Notes: generated by a model not told the origin, from the letters alone. DNA of 14,641 nucleotides from an uncultured Ruminococcus sp. (GCA_947589205.1 CANQCJ010000035.1:1-14641), one strand, 5' to 3'. Shown: positions 7,086-14,017, numbered from the stretch's first letter. Numbers and translations are program-made.

Positions 7086-7520
7086 ATGGATATTGAACTT
7101 AAGGACGGTGAGTATTACGCCGATGTCACCCTTTCGGGCGGCAGCGGACGCGCTTCGGTCGAGTCTCCCGCGCTGATAACCGTCGAGGACGGAAGCGTTA
7201 AAGCGAAGATCGTATGGAGCAGCTCGAGTTATGATTATATGGAAATAGACGGCAGGGAATATTATCCGCTTGAGGGCGAGGAAAATTCAACGTTTGTGAT
7301 AGATGTTGAAGCTTGGGACGAGGATATAGATATTCTTGCGGAAACGACAGCCATGAGCGAGCCGCATATGATAGAGTACACATTGAGATTTGATCCGAAT
7401 TCGATAGACCGCCAAAGTGCCCTGCCCTGGGCAATAGTTATCCCGATAGCTGCGGCGGTCTTGGCGGCGGCAATAACAATTGTCATTGTATCAAAGAGGA
7501 AGGCAAAGCATGAAAAATAG
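7086..7520 (+). CDS. Small anchored protein with an all-beta, NEAT-like domain (first copy)
   Basis: This 144-residue protein is the first gene after the B12 riboswitch. Residues 5-105 look like a beta-sandwich: 'LKDGEYYADVTL' (5-16), 'GRASVESPALITVEDG' (21-36), 'KIVWSSSSYDYMEIDGREYY' (41-60) and 'MIEYTLRFDP' (95-104). Residues about 113-135 form a hydrophobic helix, followed by the basic tail SKRKAKHEK, the usual pattern for anchoring in a membrane with the domain outside. The DGEY opening and strand pattern recall heme-binding NEAT domains and the anchored proteins that accompany FecCD-type importers, but I cannot confirm the family. Oddly, no signal peptide is visible, and the terminator leaves no room for one. 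A similar protein with a signal peptide lies at 11401-11970. The likely role is binding or passing on the corrinoid (or another tetrapyrrole) to the importer; this is inference. It overlaps the next gene by 11 bases. Confidence 0.75.
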   Translation: MDIELKDGEYYADVTLSGGSGRASVESPALITVEDGSVKAKIVWSSSSYDYMEIDGREYYPLEGEENSTFVIDVEAWDEDIDILAETTAMSEPHMIEYTLRFDPNSIDRQSALPWAIVIPIAAAVLAAAITIVIVSKRKAKHEK

Positions 7521-8673
7521 TATAACGGCGTTTATAATGCTCATATGCCTGGCGGTCTTTTCCGGCTGCGCGCAAAAGGACAGCGGAGAAATTATCGGAG
7601 AGCCTTATGAGATAGACGGTCTTGAATTTATTGAAAGAGAAAAAAACACCTATGCCGAACGCTTTGCGATAGACAGATATTCGGACGGCTATTCGCTCAT
7701 ACGTACGCAGGACGAATATTCGCTGCTTGTTATCCCGGAGGGAAAAAGCGTTCCGAAAAATTTGGATAAAAATATGATACCCGTTTGTCAGCCGGCGGAT
7801 AACATCTATCTTGCGGCGACGTCGGCGATGGGACTCTTCGCAGAGCTTGACTGCGAGGACAGGATAAGATTTTCTTCTCTTAAAGCCGAGGACTGGTACA
7901 TCGAACAGGCGGCGGACGCTATGAATGCAGGAGAGATGATATATGCGGGAAAATACCGAGAGCCTGATTACGAACTGCTGTTGTCGGAAAAATGCAGACT
8001 TTCTATCCAATCGACAATGATAGAGCACACTCCCGAGGTCAAGGAAAAGCTGATAGAGCTTAACATACCGGTATTTATAGACCGCTCGAGCTACGAAGAG
8101 CACCCGCTCGGCAGGAGCGAGTGGATAAAGGTCTACGGAGAGCTTTGCGGAGAATATGACAAAGCGTCGGAGCTTTTTGAAAGCCAGAAAGCCGAACTCG
8201 ATAACATAGAAAAAACGGAGCAGAATAAGACGGCGGTATTTTTCTACATAAATTCCGCAGGACAGGCAGTCACCAAAAAGCCGGGAGATTATGTTACTAA
8301 AATGATAGAATTAGCCGGAGGAAAAAACGTTTTTGATGAAAAATTCGGCGGCGATACGGCGGCTTCTTCGGTCACTATAGAGCCGGAGCAGTTTTGCAGC
8401 ATAGCAAAGGACGCGGATATAATAATTTACAACAGCTCTATCGGCGGCGAGATAGCTTCGACAGACGATCTTTTGGAAAAATACCCGATGCTTGCCGATT
8501 TTAAAGCGGTAAAAAATAACGAAGTATGGTGTACGAGAGAAAATCTTTTTCAGGAAACGATGAAGCTCGGAACGGTCATAAGCGATCTTAATTCTGTTTT
8601 TTGCGGCAGTTACAAGCAAAACGAACCGCAGTTTCTGTTCAGGCTTGAAAAAAGCGGTGATGATGAAAAATGA
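7510..8673 (+). CDS. Substrate-binding lipoprotein of a corrinoid/iron-complex ABC importer (BtuF-like)
   Basis: This 387-residue protein has a lipoprotein signal peptide: a hydrophobic core, then 'AVFSGC' with the lipidated cysteine at residue 20. The rest fits the periplasmic-binding family of iron-siderophore and B12 importers (Peripla_BP_2 type): 'VCQPADNIYLAATSAMGLF' near the first lobe, the long helix 'YDKASELFESQKAEL' joining the lobes, 'MIELAGGKNVFDEKF' and 'ADIIIYNSS', and a C-terminal 'VKNNEVWCTRENLFQ'. It delivers ligand to the permease encoded next. The riboswitch and the cob/cbi neighbours indicate a corrinoid or precursor as ligand rather than a siderophore. The ATG at 7510 was chosen over an upstream in-frame TTG at 7480 because it gives a clean signal peptide and has AGAGGA upstream (7495-7500). 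The stop overlaps the permease start (ATGA). Confidence 0.88.
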   Translation: MKNSITAFIMLICLAVFSGCAQKDSGEIIGEPYEIDGLEFIEREKNTYAERFAIDRYSDGYSLIRTQDEYSLLVIPEGKSVPKNLDKNMIPVCQPADNIYLAATSAMGLFAELDCEDRIRFSSLKAEDWYIEQAADAMNAGEMIYAGKYREPDYELLLSEKCRLSIQSTMIEHTPEVKEKLIELNIPVFIDRSSYEEHPLGRSEWIKVYGELCGEYDKASELFESQKAELDNIEKTEQNKTAVFFYINSAGQAVTKKPGDYVTKMIELAGGKNVFDEKFGGDTAASSVTIEPEQFCSIAKDADIIIYNSSIGGEIASTDDLLEKYPMLADFKAVKNNEVWCTRENLFQETMKLGTVISDLNSVFCGSYKQNEPQFLFRLEKSGDDEK

Positions 8674-9686
8674 CAAATAAAAAACAAAAAAATTATTCAT
8701 TGATATTTATACTGCTTATCGTGTGTACGCTGCTGGTGTTTGCCGCAAATATCTTTATAGGAAGCGTAAGCTTGACGCCTGCTCAGACGCTCTCGGCGAT
8801 ATTTTCCGAACACGCGCAGTATTCGCAGATAATCAGAAAAATACGACTGCCGCGCGCGGCGGCGGCAATGATCTTAGGCGGCGCGCTGTCTCTTTCGGGC
8901 TATCTTTTGCAGACATTTTTCCACAACCCGATAGCCGGACCTTTTGTTTTGGGAGTTTCCTCGGGAGCAAAGCTTACGGTGTCCTTTGCGCTTATAGCCG
9001 CGTCGGCTTTGGCATTGAGCATAAATTCCGCGCTGCTTGTAACGGCTGCGTTTGTCGGAGCGATGCTTTCTCTCGGCTTTGTGCTTCTGATCTCTCATAA
9101 AACGGAAAATATTTCGATGATAGTAGTCTGCGGAATAATGATAGGCTACATCTGTTCTGCCGTGACGGATTTTCTCGTGACCTTTGCTGACGATTCGGAT
9201 ATAGCCGACCTGCACGACTGGTCGCAGGGAACGTTTTCGGGAATGAGCGCGGAGGACGTTTTAAGCGCGGCAGGCATAACGTTTATCGCCGTTATCGGAA
9301 CCGTACTTATATCAAAGCCGATGAACGCTTTTATGCTTGGAGAGAGCTACGCAAAAAATTTAGGCGTGAACATAAAGCTTTTAAAAGCGGCGATAGTCGT
9401 TTTGTCTGGTTTGTTTTCGGCTTGCGTAACGGCTTTTGCAGGACCGATATCCTTTGTCGGCATAGCCGTACCGCACATTTCGCGCAGACTTTTCGGCACC
9501 TCAAAGCCGATAGTGATGATACCCGCCTGCTTTTTGTGCGGGAGCATTTTCTGTATGATATGCGACATGACGGCAAGGACGATCCTTTCGCCGACGGAGC
9601 TGAGTATCAGCACCGTCACAAGCGTTTTCGGCGCGCCGATAGTTATCATGGTAATGCTTAAAAGAAGAAAAGAGGGAGGCGCGTGA
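8670..9686 (+). CDS. FecCD/BtuC-family ABC transporter permease
   Basis: This 338-residue polytopic protein should form the homodimeric membrane channel of a type II importer. Signatures include 'KIRLPRAAAAMILGGALSLS' with 'GYLLQTFFHNPIAGPFVLG' in the N-terminal third, a central 'WSQGTFSG', and 'FAGPISFVGIAVPHISRRLF' near the C-terminus, which is the coupling region that contacts the ATPase. About ten hydrophobic segments can be followed, and the length is normal. It overlaps the binding-protein gene (ATGA 8670-8673) and the ATPase gene (GTGA 9683-9686), consistent with a stoichiometric complex. The substrate is inferred from the B12 context. The FecCD family also carries heme and siderophores. 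Confidence 0.92.
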   Translation: MTNKKQKNYSLIFILLIVCTLLVFAANIFIGSVSLTPAQTLSAIFSEHAQYSQIIRKIRLPRAAAAMILGGALSLSGYLLQTFFHNPIAGPFVLGVSSGAKLTVSFALIAASALALSINSALLVTAAFVGAMLSLGFVLLISHKTENISMIVVCGIMIGYICSAVTDFLVTFADDSDIADLHDWSQGTFSGMSAEDVLSAAGITFIAVIGTVLISKPMNAFMLGESYAKNLGVNIKLLKAAIVVLSGLFSACVTAFAGPISFVGIAVPHISRRLFGTSKPIVMIPACFLCGSIFCMICDMTARTILSPTELSISTVTSVFGAPIVIMVMLKRRKEGGA

Positions 9687-10438
9687 GCAATATCATGCTT
9701 TCGGTCAAAGAGCTTTTTGCAGGGTATGACAAAAAGACGGTCATAAGCGATATGAGCTTCGAGGTGCGAAGCGGCGAGATACTTTCGCTTATCGGACCAA
9801 ACGGAGCGGGAAAATCGACCGTGCTTAAGGTCATCGCAAAATACCTTGAAAAGCAAAAAGGCTTTGTATATATAGATAACACGGAGCAGGAAAGCATAAG
9901 CCGCGCGGAGCTTGCAAAAAAGCTGTCGGTAACGCTTACAGAGCGTATCCGTCCGGAGCTTATGACCTGCCGCGAGGTGGTCGAGACCGGCAGGTATCCG
10001 TATACGGGAGCGTTCGGCAGACTGAACGAACAGGATAAGCGGGCGGTCGAGCAAGCGATGGAGGAGACCGCGACTTTAGAGCTGGCTGACGAGCTTTTTA
10101 ACAGAGTAAGCGACGGTCAGCGTCAGCGTGTGATACTTGCAAAGGCGATATGTCAGCAGCCGCAGATATTAGCTCTTGACGAGCCGACATCGTATCTCGA
10201 TATACGCCACAAAATAGCGTTTTTTGAAACGCTTCATAGGCTTGCAAAGCAGCGCGGGATAGCGGTGATAATTTCCATGCACGAGATAGAGCTTGCGCGG
10301 ATAATTTCCGATAAGGTCGTCTGCATAAAAAACGGCGAGGTCACAGACAGCGGAACGCCGGAGGAAATATTCACTCCGCAGAAGATAATGCGGCTTTACG
10401 ATATTCCCGAAGAGCTGTATAAAAAATATTTTGAATAG
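9683..10438 (+). CDS. ABC transporter ATP-binding protein (BtuD/FepC-like)
   Basis: This 251-residue ATPase powers the importer encoded upstream. It has Walker A 'GPNGAGKST' (38-46), the signature region 'RVSDGQRQR' (141-149, with SDGQ where most ABC proteins have SGGQ), Walker B 'ILALDEPTSYLD' (162-173) and the switch His200 in 'ISMHE'. The SDGQ variant is tolerated in this branch of iron-complex importers. The GTG at 9683 continues the overlapping-start pattern and has GGGAGG just upstream (9674-9679), although the spacing of three bases is short. An ATG at 9695 would shorten the protein by four residues with a spacing of fifteen. The 54 bases after the stop hold the ribosome binding site for cbiK and no clear terminator. 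Confidence 0.92.
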   Translation: MSNIMLSVKELFAGYDKKTVISDMSFEVRSGEILSLIGPNGAGKSTVLKVIAKYLEKQKGFVYIDNTEQESISRAELAKKLSVTLTERIRPELMTCREVVETGRYPYTGAFGRLNEQDKRAVEQAMEETATLELADELFNRVSDGQRQRVILAKAICQQPQILALDEPTSYLDIRHKIAFFETLHRLAKQRGIAVIISMHEIELARIISDKVVCIKNGEVTDSGTPEEIFTPQKIMRLYDIPEELYKKYFE

Positions 10439-10491
10439 ATGTGCTTTTGCATATTTATATAAAAATCCATATACAGAAAGGAAAATGTAAA

Positions 10492-11397
10492 ATGAAGAAA
10501 AGATTTTTGGCGATAGCAGTGATGATGAGTATGCTTATGTTAGTCGGCTGCTCGGGGGCAAAGGAAAGCAGTGAGAGTTCATCTGCGGCGGCTAAGGAAT
10601 CGTCAAACGCAAAGCCGGTAGTGCTTACGGTAAGCTTTGGAACGAGCTATAACGACACCAGAGAAAAAACGATAGGCGCAATCGAAAACGCGATAGCTCA
10701 GGCTCAGCCGGACTATGAGGTAAGGCGCGCGTTTACGGCACAGACGGTAATCGACATATTAAAGGAACGTGACGGGATCGAAACGGACAACGTTGAACAG
10801 GCGTTGGACAGGCTTGTTTCGGACAATGTTAAAACCTTGGTGGTACAGCCGACGCATATAATGAGCGGATATGAGTATGACGATCTTGTCGCCGCCGTAA
10901 ACGAAAAAAGCGACAAATTCGACAAGGTGGTTATAGGTCAGCCGCTTCTTACCTCCGACGATGATTATTCCCGCCTTGCCGACGCGCTTATAGTGGACAC
11001 TGCTTCATATGATGCGGCTGATACAGCGGTAGTATTTATGGGTCACGGCACGGAGCATGAAGCGAATGCGGCATATGCAAAGCTTCAGGAAACTCTTGCT
11101 TCAAAAAATGCGGCGAATATTTTTATCGGCACGGTGGAAGCGACACCGAGCATTGACGATATGATCTCGATGGTAAAAGCAGGAGGCTACAAAAAGGTCG
11201 TTTTACAGCCGCTTATGGTAGTTGCGGGAGATCATGCGACAAACGATATGGCGGGCGATGAAGAGGATTCATGGAAGAGCAGGTTTGCCGCGGAGGGCTT
11301 TGAGGTAGAATGCGTTCTTAAAGGTCTCGGAGAGATAGAGGACGTAAGAAGCATTTATACCGACCATGTAAAGGCTTCTATAGAAAGTTTGGAGTAA
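10492..11397 (+). CDS. cbiK: Exported, lipid-anchored CbiK-type sirohydrochlorin cobaltochelatase
   Basis: This 301-residue protein has a lipoprotein signal peptide ('MLMLVGC', lipidated Cys20) and a Ser/Ala/Lys-rich linker (21-40), followed by a complete CbiK domain. The domain opens with 'VVLTVSFGTSYNDTR' (43-57); His122 in 'PTHIMSGYEYD', His185 in 'FMGHGTEHEAN', Glu216 in 'GTVEATPS' and His248 in 'LMVVAGDHATNDMAGD' match the metal-binding and catalytic positions of the family. CbiK inserts Co2+ into sirohydrochlorin, the first committed step of the anaerobic route. That is normally cytoplasmic, yet this copy should sit on the outer face of the membrane. Exported CbiK forms are known (periplasmic CbiKP of Desulfovibrio vulgaris). 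The ATG at 10492 has AGAAAGGA nine bases upstream; a GTG at 10441 would put 17 residues before the signal peptide. It could act in surface metal or tetrapyrrole handling rather than de novo synthesis. Confidence 0.92.
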   Translation: MKKRFLAIAVMMSMLMLVGCSGAKESSESSSAAAKESSNAKPVVLTVSFGTSYNDTREKTIGAIENAIAQAQPDYEVRRAFTAQTVIDILKERDGIETDNVEQALDRLVSDNVKTLVVQPTHIMSGYEYDDLVAAVNEKSDKFDKVVIGQPLLTSDDDYSRLADALIVDTASYDAADTAVVFMGHGTEHEANAAYAKLQETLASKNAANIFIGTVEATPSIDDMISMVKAGGYKKVVLQPLMVVAGDHATNDMAGDEEDSWKSRFAAEGFEVECVLKGLGEIEDVRSIYTDHVKASIESLE

Positions 11398-11400
11398 AGC

Positions 11401-11970
11401 ATGAAAATTTTCTTAAAATTAGCGGCAGTCATTTGTGCTGCCGCGCTTTCTGTCACAAGTTTTGCGGCAAGCGCACAAAGCGATGATGAAAAACCGCCGA
11501 TATATGCCGAGCAAATAAAGGACGGCGAATATGATATAGAGGTAGATTCAAGCTCATCAATGTTCCGCGTAGTCGAATGCAGGCTAAAGGTAGCGGAAAA
11601 TAAAATGACCGCTGTAATGACAATGAGCGGTCAGGGCTACGGTATGGTTTTCGAGGGAACGGGCGAGCAGGCTCTTGCGGCGGACGAGACGGAGTATGTA
11701 GATTTTGTACTTAACGATGCAGGGCAAAAGACTTTTGAATTTCCGGTGGAAGCTCTCGATAAAAAGGTCAACTGTGCCGCCTGGAGCATCAGAAAAGAAA
11801 AATGGTACGACAGAGAGCTTGTCTTTAAGTCGGACAGTCTGCCGGAGGACGCTTTTGAGAGCGGTGTCAATATGAAGGCAATTATAATATCGGCAGACAC
11901 ACTTATTGTGATAGCCGCAGCCGTTTGTACCGTGATAGTGATCAAAAAAAGAAAGAGAGCTAAGGAATAA
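11401..11970 (+). CDS. Small anchored protein with an all-beta, NEAT-like domain (second copy)
   Basis: This 189-residue protein has an N-terminal signal peptide (1 to about 25, ending near 'FAASA'), an extracellular beta-rich domain, a hydrophobic helix (about 158-181) and a basic tail 'IKKRKRAKE'. The domain opens with 'IKDGEYDIEVDSSSSMF' (39-55), much like the 'LKDGEYYADV' of the protein at 7086-7520, and goes on with 'VECRLKVAENKMTAVMTMSG' (58-77) and a 'WYDRELVFKSDSLP' strand (135-148) before the anchor. The two genes appear to be distant paralogues bracketing the importer and cbiK. I do not recognise a named family with certainty; a NEAT-like ligand-binding fold is a guess. GGAG at 11391-11394 precedes the start by six bases. 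The gene lies between cbiK and the adenosyltransferase, so a role in corrinoid capture or hand-over is inferred. Confidence 0.72.
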   Translation: MKIFLKLAAVICAAALSVTSFAASAQSDDEKPPIYAEQIKDGEYDIEVDSSSSMFRVVECRLKVAENKMTAVMTMSGQGYGMVFEGTGEQALAADETEYVDFVLNDAGQKTFEFPVEALDKKVNCAAWSIRKEKWYDRELVFKSDSLPEDAFESGVNMKAIIISADTLIVIAAAVCTVIVIKKRKRAKE

Positions 11971-11971
11971 A

Positions 11972-12481
11972 ATGGGAATGCTTCATGTTTACTGCGGAAA
12001 CGGCAAGGGCAAGACCACTGCCGCGATAGGTCTTGCCGTCAGGGCGGCGGGCGCGGGAATGAGCGTATTCATAGCGCAGCTTATGAAAGGCAGCGATACC
12101 TCGGAGCTTGTCATACTAAAAAGTATTGAAAACATAACGCTCATGCGCTGCGAAAAGGATCTCGGTTTTGTAAAAAGCATGACGCAGGCAGAAAAAGAGC
12201 AGATGAAAATTTGGCACGACAATATGCTTCATGAGGCTTTTGAAAAAAGCTTTGACATGGTGATTTTAGATGAATTTTTCAGCGCGTACAATTACGGACT
12301 TATGGATAAAGAGTATGCGGAGGAAAGGATATTTTCCTCACTCGATAATTCCGAAATAGCTCTGACAGGGCGCGGTCCGGACGAAAAATTTCTCAAACGC
12401 GCCGATTATGTCAGCGAGATACTGGCGGTCAGGCACCCTTTTGAAAAAGGGATACGCGCAAGAAAGGGGATAGAATTTTGA
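11972..12481 (+). CDS. cobA: Cob(I)alamin adenosyltransferase, CobA/BtuR type
   Basis: This 169-residue P-loop enzyme transfers the 5'-deoxyadenosyl group of ATP to Co(I) of cobyrinic acid diamide or salvaged corrinoids. The P-loop 'GNGKGKTTAAIGLAVRAAG' (9-27) and 'DMVILDEFFSAYNYG' (acidic Walker B-like motif) are characteristic of CobA/CobO/BtuR, as is 'ALTGRGPDEKFLKRAD' near the C-terminus. It is slightly shorter than Salmonella CobA, lacking its N-terminal arm. The PduO and EutT types have no such P-loop, so the class is clear. AAGGA (11962-11966) precedes the ATG at 11972; a second ATG at 11978 is possible. Its position serves both uptake and synthesis, as imported corrinoids must be adenosylated. 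The stop overlaps the TTG start of cbiC. Confidence 0.93.
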   Translation: MGMLHVYCGNGKGKTTAAIGLAVRAAGAGMSVFIAQLMKGSDTSELVILKSIENITLMRCEKDLGFVKSMTQAEKEQMKIWHDNMLHEAFEKSFDMVILDEFFSAYNYGLMDKEYAEERIFSSLDNSEIALTGRGPDEKFLKRADYVSEILAVRHPFEKGIRARKGIEF

Positions 12482-13080
12482 AGCCTGATGAAATAGAAAA
12501 AAGAAGCTTTGAGATCATAGAAAGCGAGCTGGGCGATATTTCTCTCGATGCTGAAAAAAAGCCGATAATCCTTCGCGTTATACACGCCACCGCCGATTTT
12601 GATTATGCAAAAACGCTTGAATTTTCTAAAAACGCTGTCGAAGCATTTTTTGCCGCGCTGAAAAAAGGCGCGGTCATAGTCACCGACACCAACATGGCAA
12701 AGGCGGGCATTAATAAATCGGCGCTGAAAAAATACGGAAGCGAGATATTCTGCTTTATGGCGGACGAGGACGTTGCCGATCGGGCGGTTTCTCAAGGCAT
12801 AACGCGGGCGGCGGCTTCTGTAGACAAAGCGGCAAGGCTTGGCAGACCCGTCATATACGTCTGCGGAAACGCCCCCACCGCGCTTATCCGTATCTGCGAG
12901 CATATAAGCAGCGGCAGGTTTATTCCCGAGCTTGTCATTGGCGTTCCGGTCGGATTTGTAAATGTTGTCGCTTCAAAGGAAATGATAATGTCAAGCGGTG
13001 TGCCTTATATCGTTTCGAGGGGCAGAAAAGGCGGCAGCACGGTGGCGGCGGCTATCTGCAACGCTATGCTTTATATGTAA
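12478..13080 (+). CDS. cbiC: Cobalt-precorrin-8 methylmutase (CbiC)
   Basis: This 200-residue enzyme moves the C-11 methyl group to C-12, turning cobalt-precorrin-8 into cobyrinic acid. The catalytic histidine lies in 'RVIHATADFDY' (His36), followed by 'IVTDTNMAKAGIN' with its metal/substrate-contacting Asp-Thr, 'GNAPTALIRICEHI' and 'VIGVPVGFVNVVASK', then 'SRGRKGGSTVAAAICNAML' at the C-terminus. Both motifs and length match the CbiC/CobH family. The start is TTG at 12478, which overlaps the previous stop as TTGA and has GGGG (12466-12469) eight bases upstream; the next ATG downstream would remove conserved sequence. It is the last gene of the riboswitch operon and is followed by a terminator. 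Confidence 0.95.
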   Translation: MKPDEIEKRSFEIIESELGDISLDAEKKPIILRVIHATADFDYAKTLEFSKNAVEAFFAALKKGAVIVTDTNMAKAGINKSALKKYGSEIFCFMADEDVADRAVSQGITRAAASVDKAARLGRPVIYVCGNAPTALIRICEHISSGRFIPELVIGVPVGFVNVVASKEMIMSSGVPYIVSRGRKGGSTVAAAICNAMLYM

Positions 13081-13081
13081 C

Positions 13082-13128
13082 AAAAAAGCGGCAAGGCTCG
13101 TAAAAAAGCTCTGCCGCTGAAATTTTTT
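13082..13128. terminator. Bidirectional intrinsic terminator between convergent operons
   Basis: AGCGGCA (13087-13093) pairs with TGCCGCT (13112-13118), and after one mismatch GGCT (13095-13098) pairs with AGCT (13107-13110), leaving an eight-base loop. On the plus strand a T-run follows at 13123-13128; on the minus strand six T lie directly next to the stem (13082-13087). It ends cbiC on one side and the CheX-like gene on the other. The minus-strand arrangement looks stronger. Confidence 0.88.
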
Positions 13129-13132
13129 ATGT

Positions 13133-14014
13133 TCAGAAGGAAATAACAAATTCTACCTCTCCGAAGGTAAACTGAACGGGGATAGAAAACGCGTCCTTTT
13201 CAAGCGTTACATCTTCGTCTTTAGTAAAGGTAAGCGGAGTAAGAGAAATTTCCGTACCCGATTCGTTTGATTCGTTTACTGCGTAAAGACCGTTGCAGAC
13301 GTTAAGAAATTCTCCCGCGCTCGCATCGTCAAATTCTTCGGCGGCAACGTAGGCTTCCTTGGCAAATCTCTTTGCAAAAGCCGAATATTCGGCTTTTCCG
13401 CAGGCGATGATAGTCGCGCCGTTGTAAGCTCCGGTAATATCCTGACGGACGGATCTTTCGGTGGAAATAGTTTTGGTGACGTTTGCTTCAAGCGGAGTAA
13501 AATCGTCTCCGATAAATCTGATAAGGCTCTTGAAGAGCAGGGTAGTGTAGTTCGTATAAAGCTTTGCGTTTTCGGCGGTGTTGAAATGATAAAATTCATT
13601 CACGAGAGCCGAGAGCTTTTCGCTCTGGTCGCCGGAAATATCGTCGTCGTTAAGCGCGAGCTTTTTCTTGTACTCCTTGATAGAGGTCTCAAAATCGGCG
13701 TTAGACAGCACGCCGCTGTTTACGAGCGTCTGACCGAGCAGAAGATAATCCGTCGGCTGCTTGTGGAGAAGATCCTCGACATCGGAAGCTTTAAGATAAC
13801 CGAGGTCTACCGCGAGGTCGCCGAAAAGCTTGTCCACGGTCTGCTGAGTAACGTTGACGTGTTCTACCTGTTCGGCAGTCATAAGACCTTCGTTTATGGC
13901 AAGTACGCCGAGACGCATACGAGTGTTCTTTTTTTCATCGAGAGCTTTGGTAAGCTGTTCTTTTGTAACAAGCCCGCTGTTGAGCAGGTATCCGCCGAAA
14001 AATTGTGAAAACAT
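13133..14014 (-). CDS. CheX-type CheY-phosphatase domain with N-terminal MshEN-like repeats
   Basis: This 293-residue two-part protein has four short repeats in residues 6-117, each with a 'G..L...G.(L/V)....' pattern: 'FGGYLLNSGLVTKEQLTKAL' (6-25), 'RLGVLAINEGLMTAEQ' (34-49), 'FGDLAVDLGYLKASDVEDLL' (64-83) and 'LLGQTLVNSGVLSNADF' (92-108). The second fits most of the published MshEN c-di-GMP motif (RLGxx..xxG..xxxxL..., ending in Gln57). Residues about 140-293 resemble CheX: 'GEFLNVCNG' (234-242) gives the E-x-x-N pair (Glu235, Asn238) that removes phosphate from CheY in CheC/CheX/FliY proteins, and the chain ends in a 'IPVQFTFGEVEFVISF' strand. The start lies three bases after the stop of the receiver gene, its likely substrate. 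The CheX-like part is likely, and c-di-GMP binding is only a suggestion. Chemotaxis is not proven, because no other che or flagellar gene is visible. Confidence 0.75.
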   Translation of the reverse strand: MFSQFFGGYLLNSGLVTKEQLTKALDEKKNTRMRLGVLAINEGLMTAEQVEHVNVTQQTVDKLFGDLAVDLGYLKASDVEDLLHKQPTDYLLLGQTLVNSGVLSNADFETSIKEYKKKLALNDDDISGDQSEKLSALVNEFYHFNTAENAKLYTNYTTLLFKSLIRFIGDDFTPLEANVTKTISTERSVRQDITGAYNGATIIACGKAEYSAFAKRFAKEAYVAAEEFDDASAGEFLNVCNGLYAVNESNESGTEISLTPLTFTKDEDVTLEKDAFSIPVQFTFGEVEFVISF

Positions 14015-14017
14015 AGA

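Noticed and set aside
6851..7176. Short plus-strand open frames across the riboswitch
   Set aside because: They run through the B12 box, the leader and the terminator, contain no recognisable protein pattern, and overlap the start of the next gene in another frame.
7483..8103. 206-codon minus-strand open frame opposite the binding-protein gene
   Set aside because: It is the reverse shadow of a well-supported lipoprotein gene; its translation is rich in Arg/Tyr with no domain pattern and has no convincing ribosome binding site.
9347..10054. 235-codon minus-strand open frame spanning the permease/ATPase junction
   Set aside because: It crosses two overlapping genes with clear transporter motifs on the plus strand and has no family signature of its own.
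10439..10491. Possible internal promoter before cbiK
   Set aside because: The A/T-rich sequence has a TATATAA-like element but no convincing -35 at the right spacing; the gene fits read-through from the riboswitch promoter.
12406..12903. 165-codon minus-strand open frame opposite cobA and cbiC
   Set aside because: It is antisense to two enzymes with intact catalytic motifs, and its sequence shows no structure of its own.
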